A DNA stretch of 64,000 bases from Lotus japonicus (taxonomy: Eukaryota; Streptophyta; Magnoliopsida; Fabales; Fabaceae), in contig NC_080046.1 of NCBI RefSeq assembly GCF_012489685.1, positions 62,635,984 to 62,699,983 of the forward strand, written 5' to 3'. Positions 1 through 10,370 of the stretch are shown here, in pieces. The position numbers and the translations under genes are program-made. The notes under the pieces are model-generated. The model was not told the origin of the DNA, searched no databases, and saw only the letters and a list, made by a program, of their open reading frames with translations. Each line of letters starts with the position of its first letter. Within the stretch, counting starts at the first letter, position 1.

Positions 1-26
1 TGACTAACCAATTTTTCTTCACTTCA

Positions 27-150
27 TCACTGTTTTCTTCCAACCGAATGTTGATGCTGTTGTGGTGTGTTATCCTCTTGAAGGGTGAAAGCAGAGAGAG
101 GATAGGACCTGGCCATCGCAGAGGAATTGGCGAACAACATAGTGCGGCCG
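27..150 (-). pseudogene. Truncated second copy of the DUF538 gene (C-terminal end only)
   Basis: Read on the minus strand, this stretch encodes about 35 residues ending in a TGA at 27-29. It aligns with the C-terminus of the intact DUF538 gene at 1038-1502: both share the core ARSYPLSAF followed by LQED and a QQHQ stretch, and both end in a short basic tail. Upstream of about position 150 the similarity stops, so the N-terminal three quarters are missing. It is best read as the remains of a tandem duplication lying downstream of the intact copy. No start codon or promoter can be assigned. Confidence 0.7.
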
Positions 151-1030
151 AGTGGAGGACGCTTGTTAAGTTATTTTAATTTACTCTATAACAATTTAAA
201 AACCTTGTTTTAAAACTTGAGCTGCATGTGTTATATGATGCGTCACAAAATATACTATTACTATGTTCTTTATTTCTTTTATTACTCACATGCATTGACT
301 GATTTTAACCTTGAACGTTGAAAACTTTAAACGGTAGTGGCATTTAAATGGTTGATTTGAAACTTTAATTGATTCAGTTTTACATTATGACCAAGAACAA
401 GAACAATTGAAAAGAAACACATTAGTTCTGCAGATGCAAGCAGAACCAAAATCTTCACTGATTTATTTTAGTGTACATTTTTGTTGATCTCTACCCTCAT
501 TCTTATTGTCCTGTATTACAACATCAACAGAAAGTAAGGAGAAAAAGAAAAAGAACAAGGAATGCAAGAAAGATCAAAATTCAAAAGCAGCAGTGTAGTC
601 TCAATTGCTGGCTTCCGTGTATGATGTATGATCTGTTTGAATTTAGTGAAGAAGTGACCATAATGTGAGGTATATTGAAATATGTTTGTATCTCCATAAC
701 CATTCCTTTTGAATTTATCCGAATGAGTTTAATTTTCATGCATTGTCATTCTAAAACTCAATTGTTTCTTGTTTTTTTTTTTTTTTTTGAAGTTCGTTTC
801 TTGTTATATACAGTAGACACGGACTATAGTGATATCAATTGTGTAATTTTATTTCTAATGTAATTCTACAACAGAGGGTACCTTGTAGTGGGAAATATTG
901 AAATCAATGTTGAACATGCTTGAAATCTTATTGGAAGTACTTGTGGTTTATGATTTTCCATTTAACATATATGTGTCTTATCATGAGATTCTTCCAAAGA
1001 GTAACATACAGTTACATTTCAAAATCAATT
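151..1030. other. Intergenic, no gene seen
   Basis: AT-rich spacer between the DUF538 fragment and the intact DUF538 gene. Short open frames exist on the plus strand but have no recognisable domain and look like chance frames in low-complexity DNA. A run of about 17 T at 771-788 is the only simple repeat. Confidence 0.5.
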
Positions 1031-1037
1031 AATAGCA

Positions 1038-1502
1038 TCACTTTTTTCTTGCAACTGCATTTTGGTGTTGTTGTGACGTTTGATCCTCTTGGAGAGCAAA
1101 TGCAGAGAGAGGATAGGACCTGGCAATCCCAGAGGAACTGCCAAATGAGATCTTACCGGAAGCCGGATCATCAACGAAGATCTCAGAGATGGTGAGCCAA
1201 ATGAAGAGCTCTTTGGTCTTAACTCCGGTGAGCCTCCGCATGCGGTGCTCCTCCACGAACGCCGTCACCTCCTTGTCAAACGACACGGTGCGGCCGATGT
1301 TGTGGAAGCGGTGTTCCTTCTTGTTCCTCTGCTTCAGCCACACGAAACCGGTGGTGCGGTTGTAACCCATCTCAAAGATGTTTTCCAGAGGAAGCAATCC
1401 TCTTGGGAGGAGAATCTCATCCATGAGAAGCAGAGATTTTTGCTTGCACAATGCTTCTCCCTCATAGATCTCTGCCTCTTCTCTCTGCTGTTGTGTTGCC
1501 AT
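1038..1502 (-). CDS. DUF538 family protein, single exon
   Basis: 154-residue intronless frame starting at ATG 1502. DUF538 proteins are small plant proteins of roughly 150-180 residues; their biochemical role is poorly established and they have been linked to stress responses. The family core is visible: an N-terminal helix-rich part with LLPRGLLPLENI (about residues 32-43), GYNRTTGFVWLKQ (46-58), the IGR..S....VTAFVEE segment (69-85), then MRRLTGVKTKELFIWLTISEI and DDPASGKISF (about 88-121). The frame ends in a polar QQHQNAVARKK tail. Start choice is supported by family length and by the absence of an upstream in-frame ATG in the same open frame. A truncated copy of the 3' end lies downstream at 27-150. 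No signal peptide or membrane segment is seen, and no TATA box was recognised close upstream. The family assignment is firm; the function is not. Confidence 0.85.
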   Translation of the reverse strand: MATQQQREEAEIYEGEALCKQKSLLLMDEILLPRGLLPLENIFEMGYNRTTGFVWLKQRNKKEHRFHNIGRTVSFDKEVTAFVEEHRMRRLTGVKTKELFIWLTISEIFVDDPASGKISFGSSSGIARSYPLSAFALQEDQTSQQHQNAVARKK

Positions 1503-2670
1503 GGTTTATTGATCAATCAAAAACAATGTATGGATATGGATGTGTTTTTTGTTTGTTTGGATTTTCTGAGGAAGTTTGATGGGAAAATTTGAAGGTTGAT
1601 TCAAGAATGAGATGAGAAATTTCAGTGAGAGTGTAACTAGAATTAGAATAGGAATTAGAAGGTGTCTTATTGTGGGGCCAGTGACAGTTAGTTTTGTGTG
1701 GGTGTGGTAGTTTAGTTTAGTTAAATGGGGATGGGATGAGTCATGAGATATATGAGTCAAACCAGATCACATTTTAGTGATGAAAAACCGGTGAGCTTTT
1801 GTCATGATTTTTGTGACACTAACACCCAACCAGATCTTTTGTTAGCTGTTCATTATATTATGACCTGATCATGATGCAGTTCTTAGTGTAATTTTTATAT
1901 GAACAAAGTTTGGTTGACAACAAAAGCAAGGAATGAAGATAAGAAACACAGTAAATAATAGACTTGATATGTAATTTGTATACATGTATGTTTAGTTTTT
2001 CGTCACTAAAAAAACGTATGTATGAGTAACAATGAGTATAAATGATTGCGTTACAAACATTATCACGAGCCATAAAACCGTATTAAGAATTAATTTCTAA
2101 CTCAAAATTAATTATGCCATAACTAATAGGGTATAACTTCTTCATAACATTTCCCTTCAATAATCACACTTTGTTTCAGCCTTAAAAAAACCTCTGTACG
2201 TTTTGTCTTCATCTAGATGTTGTAGAAAAGAAAATGCAAAAGAGAAAGAGTGAACTATACGTTTTTTTTTTGGAGATGTTCCTTACTTTCTTCACTCTAA
2301 GCTACCTTGGGATTACGGAACCTTTTAATCTAAGAAACAAATCATTCTGATAATTAATGATATCATTATTCTTTGCACACTATACAGCCCCACAGCAAAT
2401 TTAATAGTCAAAAAAGAATTGGAGCATAGAGAATATTTAGAAATAAATAAATTCAGAAGAGAAGAACAGAGGAAACATTCCTGTAAACTGTAACAGGTTG
2501 TCAGCTTTTCTGTATAAATAAAAGAATTGTTTTTCTTTTGTTTGTGTGTGTGTCTCTTTTGTTTTCATTGATAATCACCTCCAAACTGTTAAATACTCAT
2601 TAGGTTCTTTTCTTTTCATCTTCAATTTTATTTTATTTTTTGGCTTGTTTTCTGTGCTTGTGGGGTATCA
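1503..2670. other. Intergenic, no gene seen
   Basis: The region upstream of the DUF538 start and downstream of the DUF616 stop (both genes are on minus). It is AT-rich; no coding region, RNA gene or clear transposon end was recognised. The DUF538 promoter must lie in the first part of it. Confidence 0.5.
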
Positions 2671-2673
2671 TTA

Positions 2674-5178
2674 TCAATCATTGGACTCTCCCCACACTGT
2701 GGATAGATACTTCTGGCACCTGTTATTCACAAACAACAAATCTGGGACAGCCCTTTTGGTCCTTCTTCCTGAACTACTCACTTTCTTGACACTGCTCTTG
2801 AGATTGTGTCTGTACTCCACTGTCACTTGTTCAAAAACTTCCACCTCAAACATGTTCAGCTTCAGTTTTGGCTTCATATGATCTCTAACAAATGCAAAGG
2901 GCAATTGGTCTCTTGGGTTAAATGCCTCCATCTCATTGAACATGAGACAGGAGAAGAGGTTACTTCCCAATCCATGCCTCCTCAAGATCAAAGCACTGTC
3001 CGGTACATCTGCCAAAACCAATCAGTGCGTGTTTAAATCAGCGTTGACTCGATTAATTTTGGATGAAATTTTGACAAAAATGATTATAATAAAAGTCAGG
3101 TAAAAAAAAAGTGATTCATGTTCACAAAATTTACGGAAAAAATGTTTTTATTGGGAAATTCACTTGTAAAAACTCAAAATTGATTTTTGTTCAACGCATA
3201 AGCTAATCTCTTTATAAGTTCTAGCAGAATTAATCTCTTTAAATTGTTATCTAAAATTATTTTTTCTCAAATAGAATTGAATGAGACAAACACTTAAAGA
3301 CAGAACATAGGATACTTAAATATTTTGTGCACTGAAGGCAGCATCATTCTTTAGGATAATAAACAGATCCACATGAAACACAGTAACTAGCTAGCTAACA
3401 CAACATGAGCTTCTCAACAGGACCAATTTCGGAATAAATTATATAGAGATTTCCAAACACTAAGTGAAAAGTCAAAATTAAGGAAAAGATAAAGCTTAAC
3501 CATGTTTTACAAAACCCAAAAAAAGGTGTTGTGCCTAATATGACAAAGATCCAAAGCTCTTGGGCCACATTTGAAAAGTGAAGGGGTGACATTTCTTCAT
3601 ACATGAGTCTGAAATCTTAAGCTGGTTCCTTGAAATGAAAAAGAAACCTAATGGAGTAGCACCAAAGCTTCAAACTCCCCCATATGAAAGAAACCTTCCT
3701 CAGACAAGCCTTCCCCATTGAAGACATTGCAAGGCTAAAGGGCTATATTATACTAATGGTCAAATATGTGATTTCAAAATTTGGATTGGATTGAACTTAT
3801 TAGCCTGGCAGTTTCCTTGATCAAGCATTCAAGCATAAGCAATCTCATCAACTTTCAACGTGAATTGGTCAATATTTTCAAGAATTTAATAACTATGTAA
3901 TGACGACAGTGTAGTACAGTTTTACACCGACATCCAATTAAGACTCACGAAAATTTCTGATTACCTGATGCGTAGGGCTGCTTGTCGGGACTCCATGGCT
4001 GTAGTCCATTCTCACAGTATGTCTCCATTTGCACCTTCAAGGCATTGACATCCCACCATTTCTTCCACCTTGCAGTTGCCATTGCTTCTTCCATGGTGTG
4101 AACATAAAAAGGGTGTTTTGATATAGCCATGTCCACATCCTCAGATATAACAAGTGAATGAATCAACAACAATGGATCAACGATCAATTGCAATTTCGCA
4201 TCTATCCAAATGCTGAATTGGGAATTTGGAAATAGCCTGTGAACCAAATATTTTGGTATGATACCATTCATTGCTGGATTCTCATACAAATCCTCTTTCA
4301 CAACCTTCACAATCCTCCACACACCAACCTTGTATTCCCTAGATTTCATTGAAATCAATCCATGATGTTCAAGACCTTTTAGGGTAACATCATCTACAAA
4401 CATGAAGAAACATGAATCCTCTGGTGTTTTGGATCCAAGCCCCCTCGGTTGTCGGATTTTATCATGGTCGTTGAAGATTGCTGAAACAACAACCACATTG
4501 CCACACTTTTCCATGGCAATTCGATCTACATCAACAACAAAAAAATACATAACATTAGAATATTGCCATCCATTAAAAAAAACTTGAATGCTAATTGAAT
4601 TCATTCATAATTTACCAGAACCACTGATTGGAAACTTCTTCAGAAATCCGCAGGGGACTTCTGTGGTATCATTTTGATGATCAAAATAAGAAAACCTCGC
4701 AAGGGTGCTGAGATTCCCACCAAATGTATTAGCATTCCCCTGCATATATCTCAGAACCCCTGAAGAAGATAGAGAATTCTTGTTGAAATTGCTGATCTCC
4801 TTCACAACATCCCAGTAATCTGAATCCATGAAACACAACCCATTAACAAAAAGTGATCATGTTTGATCGTAAAAGGGAACATGTAAACAAATTATTCAGG
4901 AACATGATCATGGAGAATTAATTACCTGAAAAGAAAACAGGGGAAGAACATGTAGAACGGGTGGTAGAGACAGCATATTTGTGTTCTCCATAGGAAGAAG
5001 GGTAAGAGAAAAGTGATTTCTGGAGGGGATCTAAAGGGGATGATCTGAAGAGGCATTTGGATTGTGAGAGAGTGGTGTAGAGAGCAAGAAAGAGTGTGGT
5101 GAAGAGGTAGAGCAGAGAAAAACAGAGGAGTTTTGATTGGAGAATGAGAGGTTTGGAAGTGGTTATGAGTTTCCCCAT
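2674..5178 (-). CDS. DUF616 protein (glycosyltransferase-like, MUCI70/TOD1 relative), four exons
   Basis: Exons on minus: 5178-4926, 4819-4616, 4525-3965 and 3008-2674; the joins are GT..AG and all introns are phase 1. The sum is 1353 nt, a 450-residue protein plus stop, close to the usual size of the family. Residues about 16-37 form one hydrophobic segment after a short basic N-terminus, as in a type II Golgi signal anchor. Exon 3 carries the DUF616 core: VVVVSAIFNDHDKIRQP, then SCFFMFVDDVT, GVWRIVKV, and FSIWIDAKLQLIVDP, whose Asp-containing motif resembles the donor-binding region of nucleotide-sugar transferases. Exon 4 has LGSNLFSCLMFNEMEAFNPRDQLPF, split here as LGSNLFSCLMFNE and FNPRDQLPF. 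The family includes Arabidopsis MUCI70 (mucilage pectin synthesis) and TOD1 (reported as a turgor-related ceramidase), so the enzyme activity of this member is an inference. The frame is intact and looks functional. Confidence 0.88.
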
Positions 5179-5447
5179 AATGAAGTAGTGATAGTACTAT
5201 TTTCTGGGGATTTCTGTTTCATGGATTTGGTTTCTTCCATTCTAGTGTTTTGTGTTATGGAGGATTGTTTGAATGGCCCACGGATATGGTTACTTGTCAA
5301 TTTCATCAACATGTTACTTTTGTTCATATCTAGGTGCGGCGCTCTTGAAGCTGGCTTGTTACATCATAAACAACTCTTTTTATTTCTTTTTCGCAATTTC
5401 TCAAATACCACAAATGAGTGATTTGTCCAAGTATTATACGCTTGATT

Positions 5448-5595
5448 CTCCTTAAGTAATGTCTTGGGTTCGAGTCTCGTGGATAGAATAAAAACGCGCA
5501 GAAAGAGTTAGCTCCACCATAATGTGAATGTTCCCGACTCGAACAGAATTGTTACCGAAGAAATACATCTGTCTTACACAATTTTTTTCTTTCTC
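5448..5595 (+). repeat. tRNA-derived SINE-like copy (family 1)
   Basis: Contains a B-box-like GGTTCGAGTCT followed by GAGTTAGCTC and GAATGTTCCCGACTCGAAC, and a T-rich end. The same order of motifs occurs on the opposite strand at 34728-34868 in a diverged copy, which is why it is called a dispersed repeat and not a tRNA gene. No target duplication was identified. Confidence 0.45.
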
Positions 5596-5599
5596 AAAT

Positions 5600-6949
5600 A
5601 CCATTAAATAGGAAGAGGTTTCATATTTTTGCTTTGATTTATCATATTTTCTTCAGAAATATATTTTTATAATTTATTATATAGTCCTTTTCCATTTTAA
5701 ATGAGTACTGAAACAACGCTTTTTTTTTTATGATATAAGCATCATAAAAATCTTTCATTCATTGATATAGAATTGAGGTTAAATATATATTGGTCTTTCA
5801 CTTATACATCCAAATTTAAAATGATCTATGAAAAAATTAATCCTTTTTGTCTCTAAAATAATAAATTTATTTATTTTTACATCAGAAAAGGAAAATAATA
5901 AATTTGTTTTATTCAAATTAATTAAATTTTTATGACGTCATAAAAAATATTTAACATATTTTCTACTCCATCAAGAGCTTACATAACAATCCTAATTAGA
6001 TATGAGTGTTCTGTGTAATTTAGTCCTTTCAAAATTTTCTTAAATCATTTCTTGTCATTTTCTACTCCATAATGATGAAGGGAATAGTGACAAAGTAAAT
6101 GGTAGTGAGTAGCAAAGATTGCGGTGGTGGGTATAACTAAGTAGAGCTATTGTGGGAGTAATGTAGGATGATAGGCAAAAGAATTGGACAAAAGCATGAA
6201 ATTGCCCAAGAAATTATGATGGGCCATACTTTTTTTCATTGAAATTAATAACCTTTTTTTTGAACCCAAACTCTATTAAGGAGCTGCAGTTTATGGATGC
6301 TTGTTTAATGGGCCTATGTCTATAATTCATGGAGCAAACTCATCTGGGCCTGTGGAAAACTTCATCTGGGTGGCTTAAGTAAAGAAAAAAGCAATGCAGT
6401 GCCTCTGTGAGAGCCCGAAGAAACCCTACATATAAATAAAAAATAAACAAGGAAGTATTATAAAATTATTTATATATGATTATATTTTTTGAAAATAGTA
6501 ATTTATGTAAAAATTATTTATTAAAATTTTAAAATCCATACAATAAGAAAGAAAATGTTAATAACACACTTCAACACTTTTTTCTTTCTTTCTCTAAGAC
6601 AGTTTTTTCAATTCTCTCTCATTTATTGTTAAAATTCATGTGAGATCTCACTTCTAACTTAATAGGGCTCACATGAATTTCAATCAATTAATGAAAAAGT
6701 GTTAAATGATGACTCAAATTCTCAATTGTAAACTCGCTAGATTTTTCTCATATTGAAATTATGTGTCTATCTCTCTTTTCATACTTATTAAATAGGTGAG
6801 ACCTTTCAATATTTTTTAAAAAAATAAACACAATGATTCAATTGACAATGTCAATTCATTGGAGAGAATTCTAATCCGAGTGTGCTATTGCTACCTCTGA
6901 AAGGAAATGCAAGAACATAAGAATTTGCAACAAACTCATATCTTATATA
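5600..6949. other. AT-rich intergenic DNA
   Basis: No gene seen. The sequence near 5770-5900 (TTAAATATATATTGGTCTTTC) resembles the ends of degenerate Mutator-type elements common in legumes, but no matching second end was found. Confidence 0.4.
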
Positions 6950-6954
6950 GTTTT

Positions 6955-7092
6955 TGAAGGAAATCAATTCCGTGACTATTATTGATAATGAAATACCCTA
7001 TATATACAACTTACCTAGTTGACTAACAATAAATATTAAACCCTAATTACAGGCGTAATTACAAAGAGAATAAATAATATCCTATTCTATCA
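6955..7092 (-). repeat. 3' LTR of the 5'-deleted copia element
   Basis: 138 bp with TG..CA ends, running on minus from TGATAGAATAGG (7092) to CCTTCA (6955). Its first 18 bp recur at 9686-9703 as the stub of the 5' LTR. The flanking GTTTT repeats fix both outer ends. Confidence 0.85.
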
Positions 7093-9303
7093 CACCCCCG
7101 CAGTCGAAGCGGGAGGTTCACCGACGCTGAGACTGGAACGAAAATCATCAAAAAGAAGCGGAGGTAGGCCCTTGGTAAAAATGTCCGCAATCTGATGACG
7201 GGAAGGAACATGAAGGACGCGAGCCTGGCCACGCGCGACCTTTTCCCGAACAAAGTGGATATCCATCTCAATATGTTTGGTACGCTGATGGTGCACTGGA
7301 TTCCCAGAGAGGTAGATGGCACTAACATTGTCACAGTGGACCAATGTTGCCTGAGAGAGAGGAAAATGAAGCTCCAGAAGTAAATTGCGGATCCAGCAGG
7401 ACTCGGAGACAACATTAGCAACACCGCGATATTCAGCTTCAGCACTAGAGCGAGAGAGAGTGGGTTGCCGCTTGGAGGACCAAGATATGAGGTTGTCACC
7501 GAGGAAAACACAGTAACCAGAAGTGGAGCGTCTGGTGTCAGGACAGCCCCCCCAGTCAGCATCAGTGTAAGAAACAAGCTTTTCAACCGGGGAGGGATAC
7601 AAATGTAGCCCATAAGTCAATGTGCCACGAACATAGCGGAGAACCCGCTTGAGGGCAAGCATGTGCTCGGTGTGGGGTGCATGCATATGTAAGCAAACCT
7701 GCTGAACAGCATAGGAAATGTCAGGACGAGTAAATGTGAGGTACTGTAGGGCACCCGCAAGGCTCCCATATAGGGAGGCATCCTCACAAGGAGTCCCAGA
7801 GGAAGAACTGAGCTTCTGCTTGGTGTCAACCGGTGTAGCAGACGAGTTGCATGAGGCCATGCCGGCGCGAGCAATAATCTCAGTAGCATAAGTGCTCTGA
7901 CTGAGGAAAAGGCCACCTGCATGTCTAGTGACAGCGATGCCAAGAAAGTAACTCAGAGGACCGAGATCCTTCATAGCAAACTCGGATGCAAGAAGTGCCA
8001 TAAAGGATTTGCGGAGATCATGCGATGATGCAACCAGGATGATGTCATCAACATAGAGAAGTATGTAGGCAATATCAGAACCCTGCCGGAAGATGAAAAG
8101 AGAATGATCTGAAGTGCTGTGCCGGAATCCAATAGAGGAAACATAATCAGCAAATCGCTGATACCAAGCACGAGGCGCCTGTTTCAGACCATAAAGGGAC
8201 TTCTTCAGACGGCAGACATAGTCCGGGTGGTGAGGGTCGCGGAAACCCAAAGGCTGATGCATGTAGACAGTCTCATGGAGATCACCATGCAGGAAAGCAT
8301 TCTGGACATCCAACTGATGTATGGGCCAGGATCTGGAGAGAGCAATGCTGAGAACTGTCCGGATGGTAGCCGGTTTCACCACGGGGCTGAATGTCTCATC
8401 ACAATCCACACCTGCAATCTGAGACCTGCCATCACCTACAAGACGAGCCTTATACCGCTCAAACAAACCATTAGACTGCTTTTTATGGCGAAAAATCCAC
8501 ATGCAACGAATAACATTAACATCACAAGGACGGGGAACCAACTCCCACGTATTATTTCTAATAAGAGCATTAAATTCAGACTGCATAGCGGACTTCCAAT
8601 TTGGATCGGATAAGGCTTGTTTTGGGTTACGAGGCAAGGGTGAGATGGACGGGTCATCAATAGAGACCGAAAGACTAAAAGGCTTTTTAGGTTTGGAAAT
8701 GCCGTGCATGCTACGGGTAGTCATGGTCCGTACGGGTGGTGCAGGAGGGACCGGAGGCAAGGGCAAAGGTGAGGGAGAAGCGGTAGGGGAGACGGGAGCC
8801 GATAAGGGAGGCGAAGAGTCAGTGGGACTCGACGGCTGGACCGGAGGGTCAGGTGGGCGGGAGGATACGGTTTGCCAATGGTGGATCAAGGAAGGAGGGA
8901 GGTCCTCGGTGAAGCACTCGTAAGAAGGGGCAGGAGTCAAGGATAGGTCAGCAAAGGGAAATCGGGTTTCGTAAAAAATGACATGCCGCGATATTAAAAT
9001 TTTTCTGTGTGACAAATCATAACATTTATAACCTCTGTGATTCATCGGATACCCTAGAAAAACACACGGAGTCGATCGTGGTTGCAATTTGTTTATTGTA
9101 GCGGAAGGAAATAGAGGAAAACATAGACAACCAAAGACACGTAAGTGGGAGTAGGAAGGGTCGCGATGATACAACAGCTGAGTAGGAGAATCATTCTGAA
9201 GAGTCTTGCGTGGCAAAATGTTCAGAAGATATGTTGTCATTTGAAGGGCATGATGCCAAAATGAAGGAGGAACTGACGAATGAGCGAGGAGGGTGCGGAT
9301 CAT
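7090..9303 (-). CDS. Truncated copia polyprotein: integrase C-terminus, reverse transcriptase, RNase H
   Basis: 737 residues open without interruption from the first ATG at 9303; the same frame continues upstream to about 9440, where integrase sequence with CDNGREY and SQNGKAERKIRT is readable. Order on minus: end of integrase, linker rich in Pro and Ser, the ALSDPNWKSAM segment, reverse transcriptase with [23 protein letters not shown] and the catalytic LLYVDDIILV, then RNase H with YTDADWGGCPDTRRSTSGY, SSAEAEYRG and the HHQRTKHIEMDIHF block. Catalytic residues of RT and RNase H are intact. It lacks gag, protease and most of integrase, so it cannot act as a complete element. The intact frame suggests the deletion is recent. 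Confidence 0.85.
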   Translation of the reverse strand: MIRTLLAHSSVPPSFWHHALQMTTYLLNILPRKTLQNDSPTQLLYHRDPSYSHLRVFGCLCFPLFPSATINKLQPRSTPCVFLGYPMNHRGYKCYDLSHRKILISRHVIFYETRFPFADLSLTPAPSYECFTEDLPPSLIHHWQTVSSRPPDPPVQPSSPTDSSPPLSAPVSPTASPSPLPLPPVPPAPPVRTMTTRSMHGISKPKKPFSLSVSIDDPSISPLPRNPKQALSDPNWKSAMQSEFNALIRNNTWELVPRPCDVNVIRCMWIFRHKKQSNGLFERYKARLVGDGRSQIAGVDCDETFSPVVKPATIRTVLSIALSRSWPIHQLDVQNAFLHGDLHETVYMHQPLGFRDPHHPDYVCRLKKSLYGLKQAPRAWYQRFADYVSSIGFRHSTSDHSLFIFRQGSDIAYILLYVDDIILVASSHDLRKSFMALLASEFAMKDLGPLSYFLGIAVTRHAGGLFLSQSTYATEIIARAGMASCNSSATPVDTKQKLSSSSGTPCEDASLYGSLAGALQYLTFTRPDISYAVQQVCLHMHAPHTEHMLALKRVLRYVRGTLTYGLHLYPSPVEKLVSYTDADWGGCPDTRRSTSGYCVFLGDNLISWSSKRQPTLSRSSAEAEYRGVANVVSESCWIRNLLLELHFPLSQATLVHCDNVSAIYLSGNPVHHQRTKHIEMDIHFVREKVARGQARVLHVPSRHQIADIFTKGLPPLLFDDFRSSLSVGEPPASTAGV

Positions 9304-9686
9304 GTTGTTAATGGTGCGAATTTTCCGTTCTGCTTTGCCGTTTTGAGAAGAAGTGTGAGGGCAAGAGAAGCGAAAAATAAGGCCATTAGCATCACAATAC
9401 CGATGAAAGGACTCATTGTCATATTCACGTCCATTATCACATTAGCGGAAGGAAATAGAGGAAAATATAGACAACCAAAGACACGTAAGTGGGAGTAGGA
9501 AGGGTCGCGATGATACAACAGCTGAGTAGGAGAATCATTCTGAAGAGTCTTGCGTGGCAAAATGTTCAGAAGATATGTTGCCATTTGAAGGGCATGATGC
9601 CAAAATGAAGGAGGAACTGACGAATGAGCGAGGAGGGTGCGGATCATGTTGTTAATGGTGCGAATTTTCCGTTCTGCTTTGCCGTT
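9099..9686. repeat. 344-bp tandem duplication inside the truncated copia element
   Basis: Unit 1 is 9099-9442 and unit 2 starts at 9443 with the same TAGCGGAAGGAAATAGAGG; the offset is 344 bp throughout. Unit 2 is cut at 9686, where the LTR stub begins. The copies differ by only a few substitutions (for example ACATAG against ATATAG near 9123 and 9467, and TGTCAT against TGCCAT near 9236 and 9580). Unit 2 keeps the MIRTLLAHSSVPPSFWHHAL coding sequence of integrase but then runs into unit 1 out of frame. Confidence 0.9.
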
Positions 9687-9708
9687 AATATCCTATTCTA
9701 TCAGTTTT

Positions 9709-10370
9709 CCTACATTTTCCTCCGCAAATTATATGTTTTTCATTCGTGTTAGTATTTTTTCCCTTTAAAGGCACAAACTTATCAAATTACTGAATTACAA
9801 TTTGATAAAGTCAGAACCTTTTTTTATACCACAAATCAACACGATATATGTTTTGGTGGTTAATATCTTGCTCAATTAAACACATTCTCTTTTGAGCAAA
9901 GTTGAGAGTGACTGACAGAACTAGTTTTAGGTCATGACGGTGAGATGATAATAACCTAGACAATAATGATACGCTTTTGTTAGCAGCGATGGATGGTGAT
10001 GGTATTATGAGCAATTCTTGCCTATATGGAATAATGAAAGTGTTTCTGATTTAATTCGTAGGTGAAAAATAAATTTTTTTTTTAAAGTGAAAAATATTAT
10101 ATATGAAGTCATATACATCATATGTAGTAATGAATCTGTAGTGGGTGCATACGCGTGATGTGTATATCCTTGGAGTGGATGTACATGTCAATGTCGATTG
10201 GGCACACTGTCATGATGTTCATCACTTCACATGAAAGCGAAAATCGAATCTAATTACAATAATTCATCACCATAATTCAATAATGGTGGTATTCAAATTT
10301 CAACTTTTCAAGATATTAAGAGGGTGTATAAACCATTTATTAAGGGTGACCCATCCATGAAGAAGAAGAA
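9709..10370. other. Intergenic, no gene seen
   Basis: AT-rich DNA right of the copia target duplication. No coding sequence, RNA gene or repeat end was recognised. Confidence 0.45.

Larger units (their letters stand above)
6950..9708 (-). mobile_element. 5'-deleted Ty1/copia element (Ale/Retrofit-like) with target site duplication
   Basis: Element on minus bounded by the 5-bp direct repeat GTTTT at 6950-6954 and 9704-9708. The 3' LTR is 6955-7092 (138 bp, TG..CA). At the other end only the first 18 bp of the 5' LTR survive (9686-9703, identical to 7075-7092), joined directly to integrase sequence. Thus most of the 5' LTR, the primer binding site, gag, protease and most of integrase are gone. 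A G-rich polypurine tract lies just inside the 3' LTR (7093-7105). The short LTR and the TTRSMHGISKPK motif before the reverse transcriptase fit the Ale/Retrofit lineage. Integrase sequence next to the junction is duplicated in tandem (separate entry). Confidence 0.85.

Noticed and set aside
1245..1592. 115-residue plus-strand frame over the DUF538 gene
   Set aside because: Antisense shadow of the DUF538 coding region.
5137..5455. Plus-strand open frames over the start of the DUF616 gene
   Set aside because: Antisense to exon 1 and its leader; hydrophobic composition reflects T-rich DNA, no domain.
5460..5480. Possible tRNA gene because of GGTTCGAGTCT
   Set aside because: No cloverleaf can be folded around the box, and a diverged dispersed copy exists at 34728-34868.
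8119..8923. Plus-strand frames of 140-164 residues within the copia element
   Set aside because: Antisense to the intact RT frame; Gly/Glu-rich composition is the complement of the Pro/Ser-rich linker.
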